Source: JAEYOM01 sp036260935 (lineage in GTDB: Bacteria > Bacillota > Clostridia > Acetivibrionales > DTU013). Taken from it: DNA of 64,000 nucleotides. Position numbers and translations under genes: made by a program. Shown here one piece after another: positions 9,177 to 19,076 of this stretch (position 1 is the first letter of the stretch; every line of letters begins with the position of its first letter). The notes beneath the pieces are model-generated. The model was not told the origin of the DNA. It did no database searches and saw only the letters and a list, made by a program, of their open reading frames with translations. Location: positions 1 to 64,000 of the forward strand of contig DATALQ010000029.1 in assembly GCA_036260935.1 (NCBI GenBank), read 5' to 3'.

Positions 9177-9290
9177 TCAGGCGCTGATTTTCTTTCTCTT
9201 TACCCTGATCGCACCAAGCAATATAAAAGCACAGCATATTACCAATCCAGTGATTGCAGGTATGAATATCGATTTTCCGGATTCAGCCCG
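9177..9290 (-). pseudogene. Possible C-terminal remnant of a membrane-anchored protein
   Basis: On the minus strand there is an open stretch with no usable start codon. It encodes one hydrophobic helix (IPAITGLVICCAFILLGAI) followed by a basic tail (RVKRKK) and a stop. This resembles the end of a membrane-anchored protein. It begins just after the pyrG terminator. Without homologues this may be chance. The remainder of 9001-9296 shows nothing else. Confidence 0.2.
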
Positions 9291-9296
9291 AAAAGT

Positions 9297-9325
9297 GAAA
9301 AAGCCGGAGACATGATGACTCCGGC
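9297..9325 (-). terminator. Terminator after pyrG
   Basis: On the minus strand a GCCGGAG/CTCCGGC stem is directly followed by TTTTT. It lies 15 bp past the pyrG stop. Confidence 0.9.
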
Positions 9326-9340
9326 TTCTAAGATATCAAA

Positions 9341-10948
9341 CTATCTTTTCGAATTTTCCAATGATGCTCTGATAAAATCGCGGAACAGCGGATGAGGCTT
9401 GTTCGGCCTGGATTTAAATTCCGGATGGAACTGAACCCCGATGAACCACGGATGATTTTTGAGTTCTATGATCTCCACAAGCCTCTGGCTCGGTGACAGG
9501 CCCGAGAGAACCAAGCCCTGCGCCAGCATCTCATCCCTGTATTCATTGTTGAATTCATACCTGTGCCTATGGCGCTCATACACCAGTTCGTCACTATATA
9601 TCTGCTGGACACGGCTGCCGTCCGTAAGCTTGCACGGGTATAACCCGAGCCTCATTGTACCGCCCATCTCGTCTATATCCTTCTGTTCGGGCATGAGATC
9701 TATTACGGGATACTCCGTCTTTTCGCTGAATTCCGAGCTATGTGCCGACTTCATATTACATACGTTTCGTGCAAATTCCACTACGGCCATTTGCATTCCA
9801 AGACATATTCCGAAAAATGGCACCTTGTTTTCTCTTGCATATTGAACTGCAAGGATCTTCCCTTCGATGCCCCTGTCGCCGAACCCTCCCGGTACCAATA
9901 TACCGTCGGCCTCCGACAGTATGCTTTTTACATTTTCCCTGTCCACCATCTCGGAATTTACCCATTCGACCTTAACTTCGGCATCATTGGCGATTCCGCC
10001 GTGTTTCAAGGATTCCACAACGCTCAGGTATGCGTCATGAAGCTCTACATATTTCCCAACAAGAGCTATCTTGACCGATTTCGTGAAATGCTTCTGCTTT
10101 TCGACCATCCTTGTCCATTCCCCGAGATCCGGTTCGCTGCAGGTCAGCCCCAGCCTCTTGCAAACAATGTTGGCAAGTCCTTCGCGTTCCAGCAGCAGCG
10201 GTACCTCATAAAGCACCTCTGCATCGAGGTTCTGTATGACCGAGTCTCCAGGCAAATTGCAGAACAAGCCTATCTTGTCCTTGAGATCCTGGGATAATGG
10301 CCTTTCCGTCCGGCAAACTATAACGTCCGGCTGTATGCCGATGCTTCTCAGTTCTTTTACACTGTGCTGGGTAGGCTTCGTTTTCAGTTCGCCGTTCAGG
10401 CCAAGATACGGGACAAGGGTGACATGGATATACATGACATGCTCCCTGCCCAGATCGGTCGCAACCTGTCTGATGGACTCAAGAAAGGGTAGGCTCTCTA
10501 TATCTCCGACAGTTCCCCCGATTTCGGTTATAACCACATCGGTGTGGTCGGATTTGCCTACCCTGCTAATTCTTTCTTTTATTTCGTTGGTTATGTGTGG
10601 TATTACCTGAACAGTGCCTCCCAGGAAGTCTCCCTTACGCTCCTTGCTTATTACCGACCAGTAAATTTTGCCGGTGGTGACATTGCTGTTTTTGTTGAGG
10701 CTTTCATCGATGAATCTTTCATAGTGCCCCAGATCAAGATCCGTTTCCGCGCCGTCGTCCGTTACATAAACCTCGCCGTGCTGATAAGGGCTCATTGTAC
10801 CGGGATCGACGTTAATATAGGGGTCAAATTTCTGAATGGTGACGTTGAGACCTCTGGCTTTCAGAAGCCTTCCAAGCGATGCAGCAGTAATTCCCTTTCC
10901 CAATCCCGAGACTACACCGCCTGTAACAAATATGTATTTTACAGGCAT
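9341..10948 (-). CDS. pyrG: CTP synthase
   Basis: Makes CTP from UTP with glutamine as nitrogen donor. The N-terminal synthetase domain begins KYIFVTGGVVSGLGKGI (P-loop). The C-terminal class I glutamine amidotransferase domain has the nucleophile loop FFGICLGMQ and the catalytic His-Glu in QFHPEFKSRP. Start ATG at 10948 follows TGGAGG by eight bases; an ATG 15 bp upstream in frame overlaps that RBS. Full length at 535 aa. Confidence 0.97.
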   Translation of the reverse strand: MPVKYIFVTGGVVSGLGKGITAASLGRLLKARGLNVTIQKFDPYINVDPGTMSPYQHGEVYVTDDGAETDLDLGHYERFIDESLNKNSNVTTGKIYWSVISKERKGDFLGGTVQVIPHITNEIKERISRVGKSDHTDVVITEIGGTVGDIESLPFLESIRQVATDLGREHVMYIHVTLVPYLGLNGELKTKPTQHSVKELRSIGIQPDVIVCRTERPLSQDLKDKIGLFCNLPGDSVIQNLDAEVLYEVPLLLEREGLANIVCKRLGLTCSEPDLGEWTRMVEKQKHFTKSVKIALVGKYVELHDAYLSVVESLKHGGIANDAEVKVEWVNSEMVDRENVKSILSEADGILVPGGFGDRGIEGKILAVQYARENKVPFFGICLGMQMAVVEFARNVCNMKSAHSSEFSEKTEYPVIDLMPEQKDIDEMGGTMRLGLYPCKLTDGSRVQQIYSDELVYERHRHRYEFNNEYRDEMLAQGLVLSGLSPSQRLVEIIELKNHPWFIGVQFHPEFKSRPNKPHPLFRDFIRASLENSKR

Positions 10949-11094
10949 AGTTTTATCCTCCATTGTTTTATTTTAATAAAAAAATAGCTACTATATTAAT
11001 TATTTCAAATATCAACTAATATATCATCTTAAAGGAATGTTCGTTTTATACTCGGTCTGGAACTTATGAATGAACGAAATGTAAACGAAACATA

Positions 11095-11137
11095 AAATAA
11101 ACACCTTAACATTTTAGTATTTCAAAATGCAAGGTGT
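11095..11137 (-). terminator. Terminator after the S41 peptidase gene
   Basis: On the minus strand ACACCTT/AAGGTGT arms with an inner CATTTT/AAAATG pairing are followed by TTTATTTT. It is about 70 bp past the stop of the protease gene. The interval 10949-11094, upstream of pyrG, shows no further gene. Confidence 0.7.
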
Positions 11138-11204
11138 CAATATCAAATCTACGGTATTTAGTGAAGTTCTGCCAATTTATCAAAGCAATACGGCGGCTTG
11201 CGCC

Positions 11205-12761
11205 TTATTGATTCAGCAGGTTAACTGCTGCGCTGTATTGTGCATCATATTTTGCATTAAGCTTCAAAAGATTATTATTCAAAGAAGCCTGCGTTTTTTT
11301 ATCCAATACCCCGCTCACCTTGAGACCAGCCTTTTTCTGGTACTCCTTAAGTACGGAAACTGTCCCCGAGTCAAGGAAGTTGTCGGGTGCGGCTATCTTA
11401 TAACCCATCATTTTCAGAAGCTTTTCTGCATTAAAAATGTCATCGCCCTGTGCGTTCTGCCTTGGTTCAGTAGTGCAGGTCAGCTTCTGGACGCTGTTGA
11501 GGCTGATTCCCGCAACAGGCTTGGGATCATCGACCTTGACATCAGGCGTCAATCCTGCGCCGTCAATCATTCTGCCTTTTGGGGTATAATAGCAGCCCAG
11601 CGTCATTTTCACATAACCGGCGATCTCGTCGTCGGAGGGGTAAATACCCTGTACCATGAGGTCATATTCATTGACTGCCGTAATTCCCCGGTCCTTGTAC
11701 TTTTTAAATGCGTCAACGGTAAGCATCGGAATGATACTCTGGAATTTAGCCTTTCCGAAGGTTTTCGTACCGACGAGCTTACCTGCGCCCGTATCCTGAA
11801 TGGCGCCTGAGACGATTTCAGACGCGCTGGCACTGTTCTCATTTACTAGAACCGCAAGCTTATATTTCGGCTTTTCAAGGTTGGAAAAATACTCCTGGTC
11901 ATCATATCTTTCTGATTTGTAGTCAAGCTTCGTAATAAGCCCCCTCGGTACGAAATTACGGGCTACGGCAACGGCCTGGTTAACTTCTCCCCCCGGGTTG
12001 TCCCGAAGGTCAAGAATTATCTTTGTGACCTTTTTGGCGTCTATTTCAGTCAATGCCTTTTTAAAATATTCTTCTGTGTTTTCATTGAACATGTCGAGCC
12101 TTATATAACCGATACCATTTCTGATTTCAAAGGTTACGGGATTGACTTTCACTACCGCGCGCACGACATTTTTATATATGGTTTTGCTGTATCTGTCACG
12201 CAATATGCCTAGCCTCACCGTCGTACCGACTTCGCCCTTTATAACGGACGCGGCTTTGTCGGTCGTAGCCTTTAAAAGGTTTACCCCGTTTGCCTCGACT
12301 ATTTTATCGCCCTGAAGTACTCCCGCCTTCTCGGCAGGTGAGGATACGAACACATTTGTAACGAGGATATAATCTCCGCTTGCCTGGAGCGTCACGCCGA
12401 TCCCGCCAAAAGCCCCCGACATGGTATCCATAAAGGAGGTCTTTTCATCGTCCGTCATATATACCGTATAATCGTCAAGCGAGTTAAACATCCCTCCAAC
12501 GGTATTGTTGACCAGGTCCTTGTCCGAAACCTTGCCCCAGTACTGATCATCGATCATGTCAAGCACACCGTCTAAATACTGTGCAGTGGTATCGTCCTGC
12601 AGCGCCGCCGATGATGGCTGTGCCGCCTCGGTCGTTACAGGTTGTGCGGTTCCGCCTGTATCAATCGGTATAGAAACGCCCAGGACCGGCTGTCCCAGCA
12701 TTATCATCACTGCTATTGCCAGGCAAACTATATTGCGTAATTTTGCGGAAAACTTTTTCAC
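11205..12761 (-). CDS. Carboxy-terminal processing protease (S41) with peptidoglycan-binding domain
   Basis: A 518-residue secreted or membrane-tethered serine protease. It has an N-terminal signal/anchor (about 8-28), a PDZ domain (about 118-185), and an S41 core with the DLRDNPGG motif. The catalytic Ser is in the SASASE motif (about 310-315) and the Lys in GTKTFGKAKF (about 337). The C-terminal about 75 residues form a peptidoglycan-binding repeat (LLKMMGYK...LKEYQKKAGLKVSGVLD). This architecture is like clostridial CtpA/CtpB-type proteases, which in Bacillus can act in sporulation signalling. The start is GTG with AAAGGGG upstream. Confidence 0.92.
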   Translation of the reverse strand: MKKFSAKLRNIVCLAIAVMIMLGQPVLGVSIPIDTGGTAQPVTTEAAQPSSAALQDDTTAQYLDGVLDMIDDQYWGKVSDKDLVNNTVGGMFNSLDDYTVYMTDDEKTSFMDTMSGAFGGIGVTLQASGDYILVTNVFVSSPAEKAGVLQGDKIVEANGVNLLKATTDKAASVIKGEVGTTVRLGILRDRYSKTIYKNVVRAVVKVNPVTFEIRNGIGYIRLDMFNENTEEYFKKALTEIDAKKVTKIILDLRDNPGGEVNQAVAVARNFVPRGLITKLDYKSERYDDQEYFSNLEKPKYKLAVLVNENSASASEIVSGAIQDTGAGKLVGTKTFGKAKFQSIIPMLTVDAFKKYKDRGITAVNEYDLMVQGIYPSDDEIAGYVKMTLGCYYTPKGRMIDGAGLTPDVKVDDPKPVAGISLNSVQKLTCTTEPRQNAQGDDIFNAEKLLKMMGYKIAAPDNFLDSGTVSVLKEYQKKAGLKVSGVLDKKTQASLNNNLLKLNAKYDAQYSAAVNLLNQ

Positions 12762-12844
12762 GATAAGACCCCTTTGAGTTTAATAATCTCATTTTAACAT
12801 ATCTATTCCGTCAGTGCCATTTATTGCCACATCCTAGCCGCAAC

Positions 12845-14389
12845 TTAATAATTTACGAACCGCTCGGCGTAATCCTTTCTGATACCGTCCTGGAGATATT
12901 TTATCAGGTTGTTCAAAAGCACGGCGCCGTCCGCTTTAGTAAGTTTCTTGGTCGGATTCATGTTACCTTTGCTGTCGCTTGGCAGCAGTCCTATCTTCTG
13001 GGCAACATACGAGGAATTCCTTGCATAAACCGGAATCAGATCATTATCCCTGAAGCCGGTCACGGCAATGGGTGCGGGCGCCAGATCTTCAAACCCGAGG
13101 GCCCTTATAAAGGTAGTGATAGCGTCGGCTTGTGTTATTGTGCCGTTGGGCTCGTACCGGTTATTTCCCCTGCCGTCGATAAGCTTTCGATCGAAGGCGC
13201 TTTTAATCTGGTTGAAATAGATACTGTCAATGGATACGTCATCAAAAGGAGAGACAACAGGGGCATTAGTCCTGCTTCTGCCGTAGGTGGCTGCCGTCTT
13301 TACGGCCAAAGCCGGATCCTTGGGTACATCCTTCACTATCTGGACCATCGCAGCGGCAAACTCAGCTCTGGTCATGTAATGATCAGGGTTGAAATTCTTT
13401 GCATCACCTTTGAATACTTCCAGTCCAAACATGATCCGTATCTCATTTTCCGCCCAGTGTCCCCTGATATTGGTCGGGCTTGCCGTAGGAAGCCTTTTTT
13501 GCCCGGGGAAGGTTTCGATATCGAGGCTGTCCTTGTATGTCATGGTGTGTTTGGTAGCAAGGCCCTTTGAGTCAAACTCGGGCATTATGGCCGTATATTC
13601 GAGAATATTGCTGTTCTTGCGGCTCTGCACATAACTTCCGTCAAAGCTTATCTGATCGGGCAAGTTTTTCTGGTACTCCAGCTGCTCGGTCGAAGAAGAC
13701 GAAATAGAAACCGCAGCGGTACCCCCCCACGAATCCATACCGTCCTTCCCTTTTATCTCGCTCGTAATATCATAATCGAGAGCAAGGCTTTCCGCATTGC
13801 CCCAATACTGATCATATCCGTAAAAGCTCCCGGTACATTCGACAGTAACGGTATTTCCGTCCGCTGCGGCGCCGACCGTGTAGACCTTGCGGCTCCATAT
13901 GCTGCCCTGATGATAGCTTACGGCCGGTTTCGGATCCACGAGATTCGAACGGGCATACTGGTAATTATTTGTATTTGTAAGATTATAAGTAGTCGATCCT
14001 ATTTTTATGGTTTCACGGGCAGAGGTCAGAGTAGTCGATTCCGATATCTGGCCGTTCGATTGGGTCGTCGATACCGTGTCGAAGACCAGGGTTCGCGAAA
14101 GCGTAGCACTCTTCTCCGTATTCTTAAGCGTGTATGTATAGGTTGCGGTTGTTTTGCCCTGTTTCTGGCTTTTCTTGATTATCATCGTTCCCTTGAATAC
14201 TACCGGTTCTCCGCTAATGAACGAGACCTCCTGGTAGTCCAGCGTCAGAGCTTTTCCCGGAGTTCCGGCGGCTTCTCCCGAGGACACCCCGCCCTCGTAA
14301 CCGCAGATACCTTCACGGGCATAAACTGAGCCCGGGAAAAGGAGAAGTACCAACAGTAACATTATTGTCGATATGACTATTTTTTTCAT
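12845..14389 (-). CDS. Secreted protein with C-terminal S-layer homology domains
   Basis: About 514 residues with a signal peptide (MKKIVISTIMLLLVLLLFPGSVYA). The N-terminal roughly 300 residues are beta-rich and Ser/Thr-rich and of unknown function. Three SLH-type repeats follow (near HWAENEIRIMFGLEVF, the DDVSIDSIYFNQIKSAFDRKLI region, and YVAQKIGLLPSDSKG). SLH domains bind secondary cell-wall polymers, so this is a surface protein. The ATG at 14389 is preferred over 14425 because the signal peptide starts there. It lies 25 bp after the next SLH gene, so the two are cotranscribed. Confidence 0.87.
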   Translation of the reverse strand: MKKIVISTIMLLLVLLLFPGSVYAREGICGYEGGVSSGEAAGTPGKALTLDYQEVSFISGEPVVFKGTMIIKKSQKQGKTTATYTYTLKNTEKSATLSRTLVFDTVSTTQSNGQISESTTLTSARETIKIGSTTYNLTNTNNYQYARSNLVDPKPAVSYHQGSIWSRKVYTVGAAADGNTVTVECTGSFYGYDQYWGNAESLALDYDITSEIKGKDGMDSWGGTAAVSISSSSTEQLEYQKNLPDQISFDGSYVQSRKNSNILEYTAIMPEFDSKGLATKHTMTYKDSLDIETFPGQKRLPTASPTNIRGHWAENEIRIMFGLEVFKGDAKNFNPDHYMTRAEFAAAMVQIVKDVPKDPALAVKTAATYGRSRTNAPVVSPFDDVSIDSIYFNQIKSAFDRKLIDGRGNNRYEPNGTITQADAITTFIRALGFEDLAPAPIAVTGFRDNDLIPVYARNSSYVAQKIGLLPSDSKGNMNPTKKLTKADGAVLLNNLIKYLQDGIRKDYAERFVNY

Positions 14390-14414
14390 CTCCAGGAAAC
14401 CCCCAGTATAAAGT

Positions 14415-17378
14415 TCATTCCACAAATATGATATAACCGTCCCCGCCTGCCGTAGTATCCTTTTTTATAACCCTGACAGTATCGCCGTTTGAAATTTCCG
14501 AAGCGTTTATTACCCTGCCGCCTCTTAAAACGACGGTATTTTTCAGTATATTGATCTCTGCGTCGCTGCACTTTTCCCACATATATGTCTTGGCATTGTA
14601 AACACTGGCGTTCCGCAGCGAAACACCTGTGTCGGATATCGAATATACAGTACCCTTGAGGTTCTCTATTCCGTATGGCGCCGTACTTATGAGCAGGGCG
14701 TTGATACCGTCGGCTATCACATAGACTGTCCTCTGCAGATAACTGTCGCTGCCGTAGCCCTTGAAATCGCTTATATTCAGTACGCCTTCATCGTTGAGCA
14801 CCCTCGTGTCGAGCGTTATGTTTAATGTCTTCGGGGTGTTGCTATACTTCCAGTCCGTACCCGTAAGCTCGGAGAAGGATTCCAGCGTCAGGTCCTTTTC
14901 GGTGTTGATTGCGCTTATCCTGCCGCGATAAACAGCAGGACCGCTTAGTGTCTGAGGTTCGTCGACCTTTACTACGGAGGCGTAATAGTCTCCGCTTGAA
15001 TAATCCCTGTTCAACGCGAAATATGCCGCATCATTGTCGCTTAAGCTGTTACCGGTCACAAGCCTGCCGTATTTCACGATTATGCTGCCGTCCGAATAGC
15101 CGACCTTCCTGTTTTCCTGTGAAAGCACGAAGCTGCCGGACCCGGACACCGCACTTGCAATAGTATCGCTGACTGTGGGAGCCAGTGTGTCCTGACTGTT
15201 CCTGTAAGAGAGCACTACTGCTTTTTCCTCCCCGCCATATGTCTTTTCCACGGCTATATACGCCTCGTTGGAGTACAAAAGCTTATTCGCCTCTTCAATA
15301 TCGAGCACCGTATCGCCAGAATATATCTTGAAATCCTCTGCAAACGGGACTACTGTAGCGCCATTTATCGGAGTATAGTCCCATCTGCCCTTGTTGAAAA
15401 CCTGCATTCCTATAACTCTGATCTTGTCGGACATGTCGTCGATTCTAAGGATCGTTCCTTTATATATATTCGTGATGTAATGCTCATCGCCCTCTATAGT
15501 GATCTCCTTCAGATCGGTCGATTTGCCGTTTTCATTAAGCAGCAGCCTCACCCGGTCTCCGTCTTTCAATGCCTTAAGCCCGACCAGGAGCTTATCCCTG
15601 ATGACAACAACATTATTTCCGGCCGGTAGTATTTGCTGCGAACCGTCTTCATACTCAACTGCGATCTGCGTAGGAAGTTTTGAAACCACTTTTCCGTATT
15701 TGGTAGTATAATTGTCCACAGCGCTGACCGAAGCAATGTCCCCATCCTCGTCGAGCCTTATGTATGCGGTATCTCCGGCTTGAAGCCTGTCGGCCTTGAC
15801 AGGTTTATGGTTCCGCAATATTTCCGTCTTGTTCTGATCAGTATAGTTATAACTTCTGAGCAGCGGACCGCTTCCGGTACCGGAACCGTCCTCGTTGTAA
15901 AGCGTCAGATATCCGAGATCGGGATTGTTGTCCTCCACAATACCCCTTACTATTCTTCTGGCCTCGGTATTTATACCGAAGTCGACACACTGTATCGCCT
16001 TGATCAGGTTGTTGCTGTCGACCGTCAATATCGCCGTAACACCGTCGGTAACGTTCGTCAGGTCGGATTTCACACCGTTTATTGTCACTGAAGCGTTCGG
16101 AGCTATCCTGTATGTAGTCATTTCATTGTTGGACCATTCGAACTGATCGCCTGATATGCTGTTAAGGTCGGGATAGTTCATTTCGAACAGCTCGACGGCA
16201 TTCAAAAGCCTGTTTGTCCGGTCTATTCCGTTGACCTGGACCGCGGGATACCTCACATCGTTCACATTCGAAATAACATTGACATATTTGACAGTATTTG
16301 AACTATTCGCAATGTACTGTACCCTGTCCCCTTTCGATAAAAGACTGCTGTCGCCGGTTACACCGTTCTTATAAACAACCAGTTCCTTCTTCTGACCGGC
16401 CACTGCGGTGCCCACATTCTCATTTTTTGCCCCCGCGGCAGTGCCTGTCCCCGCGGATGTCACTATTGAAACGAGATTTCCATCAGATGCGGTGACAAAA
16501 ATATTTTTACCAGTGACCGAAACATTTCCCGAGTAATCTTTTGTGAGGACGATATCTTTGACAACGCCGGAACTCTTTGTATACTTGAGCGCTCCCAAAA
16601 TAAAGCCTTCAGCATTTTTTACGAGCTGGGCACCCTGTTCCCTCGTAACCGACTGCTTCGGGTTTATACGCCCTCCGCTTCCGGTCATGATATCATTTCG
16701 CAGCATTGCCTCGATATATCCGAGTTTATCAGGATCGACGCTCCGCCAGTCGGAATAATTCAGCAATTCCTGATTCGGGCCTGCCTGCTGTATATTCAGC
16801 GTTTTAGCGAGCCAGTACAGCATTTCCTGCCTTTGGGCGGGACTATTCCTCTTGAAGTTGTCGGTTGTAAGCGTTGTCTGATCTGTATTGAAAGCGTCCG
16901 CCAGGTTCTGGGCCGTAATAAGCCCTTCATTCGCGGCCAGCTGTAGAAAACCGTCATACAGTACTTCCAGGGGATCTTTCTTCTTGTTGGCCGCTGTGCG
17001 GGCATTGTTTATAGTGATGCCCAGCTGCTGCGCTTCCGCTTCCCGGCCCGCGGCCCTGTATGCCGTGGCAATGGCCTCTTCCTTCGTCATCGCGTTAGTT
17101 CTGCCGAACCGGCTGCCGGAACCGTTGTATCCATGCACTACCCCAAGCGCACCGGCTTCGTAAATAGCTTCCGCCGACCAGATGTTTTTTCCCACGTCGG
17201 AATATTTCATACTTCCTAAAGCTGCCGAAGCCTGAGTATCGCCGTTGTAAACCACCGCAGGAATCTCGGCAGCCAGCGCCGCATTCCCGGGGTTAAATAT
17301 CTCTGTGCAGAGCACTACAGCCGAAAGCACTATATTTATAAATCCAAACCTGGAAAATGATTTACGAAATGTTTTCAA
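14415..17378 (-). CDS. Large surface protein with N-terminal S-layer homology domains
   Basis: 987 residues from a TTG start at 17378, chosen because AAGGGAG lies six bases upstream and a signal peptide follows (KTFRKSFSRFGFINIVLSAVV... ALAAEIP). An in-frame upstream ATG (17624) would add 82 residues that do not look like a protein and overlaps repeats. SLH-like repeats lie near residues 50-110 and 180-260 (YSDVGKNIWSAEAI..., YIEAMLRNDIMTG). The rest is a long beta-rich region of repeated small domains. It is probably a structural cell-surface or S-layer-associated protein paired with the SLH protein at 12845. Confidence 0.87.
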   Translation of the reverse strand: MKTFRKSFSRFGFINIVLSAVVLCTEIFNPGNAALAAEIPAVVYNGDTQASAALGSMKYSDVGKNIWSAEAIYEAGALGVVHGYNGSGSRFGRTNAMTKEEAIATAYRAAGREAEAQQLGITINNARTAANKKKDPLEVLYDGFLQLAANEGLITAQNLADAFNTDQTTLTTDNFKRNSPAQRQEMLYWLAKTLNIQQAGPNQELLNYSDWRSVDPDKLGYIEAMLRNDIMTGSGGRINPKQSVTREQGAQLVKNAEGFILGALKYTKSSGVVKDIVLTKDYSGNVSVTGKNIFVTASDGNLVSIVTSAGTGTAAGAKNENVGTAVAGQKKELVVYKNGVTGDSSLLSKGDRVQYIANSSNTVKYVNVISNVNDVRYPAVQVNGIDRTNRLLNAVELFEMNYPDLNSISGDQFEWSNNEMTTYRIAPNASVTINGVKSDLTNVTDGVTAILTVDSNNLIKAIQCVDFGINTEARRIVRGIVEDNNPDLGYLTLYNEDGSGTGSGPLLRSYNYTDQNKTEILRNHKPVKADRLQAGDTAYIRLDEDGDIASVSAVDNYTTKYGKVVSKLPTQIAVEYEDGSQQILPAGNNVVVIRDKLLVGLKALKDGDRVRLLLNENGKSTDLKEITIEGDEHYITNIYKGTILRIDDMSDKIRVIGMQVFNKGRWDYTPINGATVVPFAEDFKIYSGDTVLDIEEANKLLYSNEAYIAVEKTYGGEEKAVVLSYRNSQDTLAPTVSDTIASAVSGSGSFVLSQENRKVGYSDGSIIVKYGRLVTGNSLSDNDAAYFALNRDYSSGDYYASVVKVDEPQTLSGPAVYRGRISAINTEKDLTLESFSELTGTDWKYSNTPKTLNITLDTRVLNDEGVLNISDFKGYGSDSYLQRTVYVIADGINALLISTAPYGIENLKGTVYSISDTGVSLRNASVYNAKTYMWEKCSDAEINILKNTVVLRGGRVINASEISNGDTVRVIKKDTTAGGDGYIIFVE

Positions 17379-17530
17379 TTCAAACTCCCTTTCCGTCAGG
17401 GTATTGAAACTCTGTGACTGCGGTTTTCCGGCGCTTTGAAAGGCCGGGCTGTTATATATATCGGCTTTTAACGGGCGGCAGTTAATAACGGTATCCAATA
17501 TGACATTACAATGTAATATAATAAAAGTCT

Positions 17531-17590
17531 CGGGGGCATCGAGCCCCCTCGCCTTTTGTCGGATTTCGCTAAAAGCGAAATGACACGATA
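17531..17590. repeat. REP-like palindromic repeat, copy 1 (with adjacent GC hairpin)
   Basis: Positions 17557-17590 are a 34-bp palindromic unit. Arms ATTTCGC/GCGAAAT sit around TAAAA, flanked by TGTC/GACA. It is identical base for base to 22111-22144. Immediately beside it is a GGGGGC/GCCCCC hairpin (17532-17548), whose CTCGGGGGCATCG also occurs in the tandem repeat at 37084. Confidence 0.85.
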
Positions 17591-17624
17591 AAAAATTATT
17601 GGGGAAGCCCAAAGGCTTCCCCAA
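17590..17624 (-). terminator. Terminator after the beta-glucosidase gene
   Basis: On the minus strand TTGGGGAAGCC and GGCTTCCCCAA form an 11-bp stem with a 4-base loop, followed by TAATTTTTTA. It starts 15 bp past the stop of the GH1 gene. Confidence 0.93.
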
Positions 17625-17638
17625 CTTTTACTTTACTA

Positions 17639-18982
17639 TTATACCAATCCGTTTTGCGCGATTACCTTCTGATACCATCGTGCGCTGTCTTTCCAGGTCC
17701 GCTCCAGCGTCCTGTAATCTACGTCGATTATCCCGAAACGCTTCGAATATCCGAAGCCCCATTCGAAATTGTCGAGAAGCGACCAGGCATAATACCCCTC
17801 CAACCGCACTCCGTCCGAAATGGCGTGCGCTGCCTCGAGAAAATGCCCCTTCAAAAAGTCGATACGCTTCTGATCGCGCAGTCTGGCCTCTTTATCCATA
17901 TTTTCGCCATAGGCAATACCATTTTCCGTAATCAGCATGCGAGGATTCCCGTAATCATCCTTAAGCTGCTTCAGCAATTGATACAGCCCGTAAGGATATA
18001 TCTCCCAGCCCATGTCCGTGTATTGCCCCGCAGGTTTTATCTCCTCATATTTGAACGGGCTGCCGGTTTCATTTTTACTGACGACTCTTCTGAAATAATA
18101 GTTTATCCCGAGAAAGTCAATGCTCGATCTGCCGATTATCTCCATATCCCGGGCTGGTGCCTCAAAACCGGTTTCCTTTTTGAAGAAATCATATATGTCC
18201 TTCGGGTACTGCCCTTTAAAAACAGGATCGAGGAACCATCGATTGTGGTATCCGTCCGCAAACCTGGCTGCGTCCAGGTCTTCCGGGGAATCCGTTGCCG
18301 CGTCGATGGGATAAAGGTTCAGGGTTATACCTATTTCACCGTCATTCCCGAACATTTCCCGGAAAAGCAAAACAGTCCTTGCATGTGACAATATCAGATT
18401 GTGCGACACTCTTACGGCTTCGGACAGATTCTTGTGTCCCGGCGCATGCCTGCCTATATAGTGACCGACGAATGCAACCACCCAGGGTTCGTTATGTGTG
18501 ATCCATTTTTTGACCCTGCTGCCCAGGGCTTCGAAGACAGTCCTTGCATAGGTTACAAAGTGACCGACAACGGTCGGTCCCGCCCAACCGCCCTCCTCCT
18601 GTATCCATTGGGGCAGATCCCAATGGTAGAGCGTTATGGCAGGTTCAATCCCATTTGCATACAGCTCGTCCACAAGGTCCTCATAAAATTTCAGACCCTT
18701 TCTATTAACTGCGCCGGAAGCGTCGGGAAATATTCTGGACCATGCTATGGAAAAACGATAGCTTCTGATCCCAAGTTCCTTCATTAGCCGGATATCGTTT
18801 TTGAACAGGTGATAGTGATCACAGGCAATATCTCCGGTATCCCCGTTGACGGTGTTTCCCTTCATATGGCTGTAAACATCCCATATGGACGGGCCTCTGC
18901 CATCTTCAAGGGCAGCGCCCTCCACTTGGTACGAGGCTGTCGCACACCCCCAGATAAAGTCCTCTGGAAACTTTGTAAACAT
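17639..18982 (-). CDS. bglA: Glycoside hydrolase family 1 beta-glucosidase
   Basis: 447 residues from the ATG at 18982 (MFTKFPEDFIWGCATASYQVEG), the typical GH1 start and length. The acid/base Glu is in the THNEPW motif and the nucleophile Glu is in LITENG. The C-terminal WSLLDNFEWGFGYSKRFG segment lines the aglycone site. No signal peptide, so it is cytoplasmic and would hydrolyse cellobiose or related disaccharides. An alternative ATG at 19003 adds seven residues. A terminator separates it from argS upstream, so it may have its own promoter. Confidence 0.95.
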   Translation of the reverse strand: MFTKFPEDFIWGCATASYQVEGAALEDGRGPSIWDVYSHMKGNTVNGDTGDIACDHYHLFKNDIRLMKELGIRSYRFSIAWSRIFPDASGAVNRKGLKFYEDLVDELYANGIEPAITLYHWDLPQWIQEEGGWAGPTVVGHFVTYARTVFEALGSRVKKWITHNEPWVVAFVGHYIGRHAPGHKNLSEAVRVSHNLILSHARTVLLFREMFGNDGEIGITLNLYPIDAATDSPEDLDAARFADGYHNRWFLDPVFKGQYPKDIYDFFKKETGFEAPARDMEIIGRSSIDFLGINYYFRRVVSKNETGSPFKYEEIKPAGQYTDMGWEIYPYGLYQLLKQLKDDYGNPRMLITENGIAYGENMDKEARLRDQKRIDFLKGHFLEAAHAISDGVRLEGYYAWSLLDNFEWGFGYSKRFGIIDVDYRTLERTWKDSARWYQKVIAQNGLV

Positions 18983-19026
18983 GTTCTCCCTCGCTTTGTT
19001 CATCAAAATAGTATCCCATAATCGGA

Positions 19027-19066
19027 CAAAAAAACAAAGAAGCATGTCACTAAACAAGTGCATGCT
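19027..19066 (-). terminator. Terminator after argS
   Basis: On the minus strand a stem AGCATG-CACT/AGTG-ACATGCT with a short loop is followed by a T-rich tail including seven T. It lies 11 bp past the argS stop. Confidence 0.8.
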
Positions 19067-19076
19067 CCATATTGGT

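Noticed and set aside
9111..9395. 94-codon plus-strand ORF between spoIIR and pyrG
   Set aside because: It crosses the pyrG terminator and the pyrG 3' end; no RBS.
11127..11810. 227-codon plus-strand ORF opposite the S41 protease
   Set aside because: Shadow of the protease gene, which has a full set of domains.
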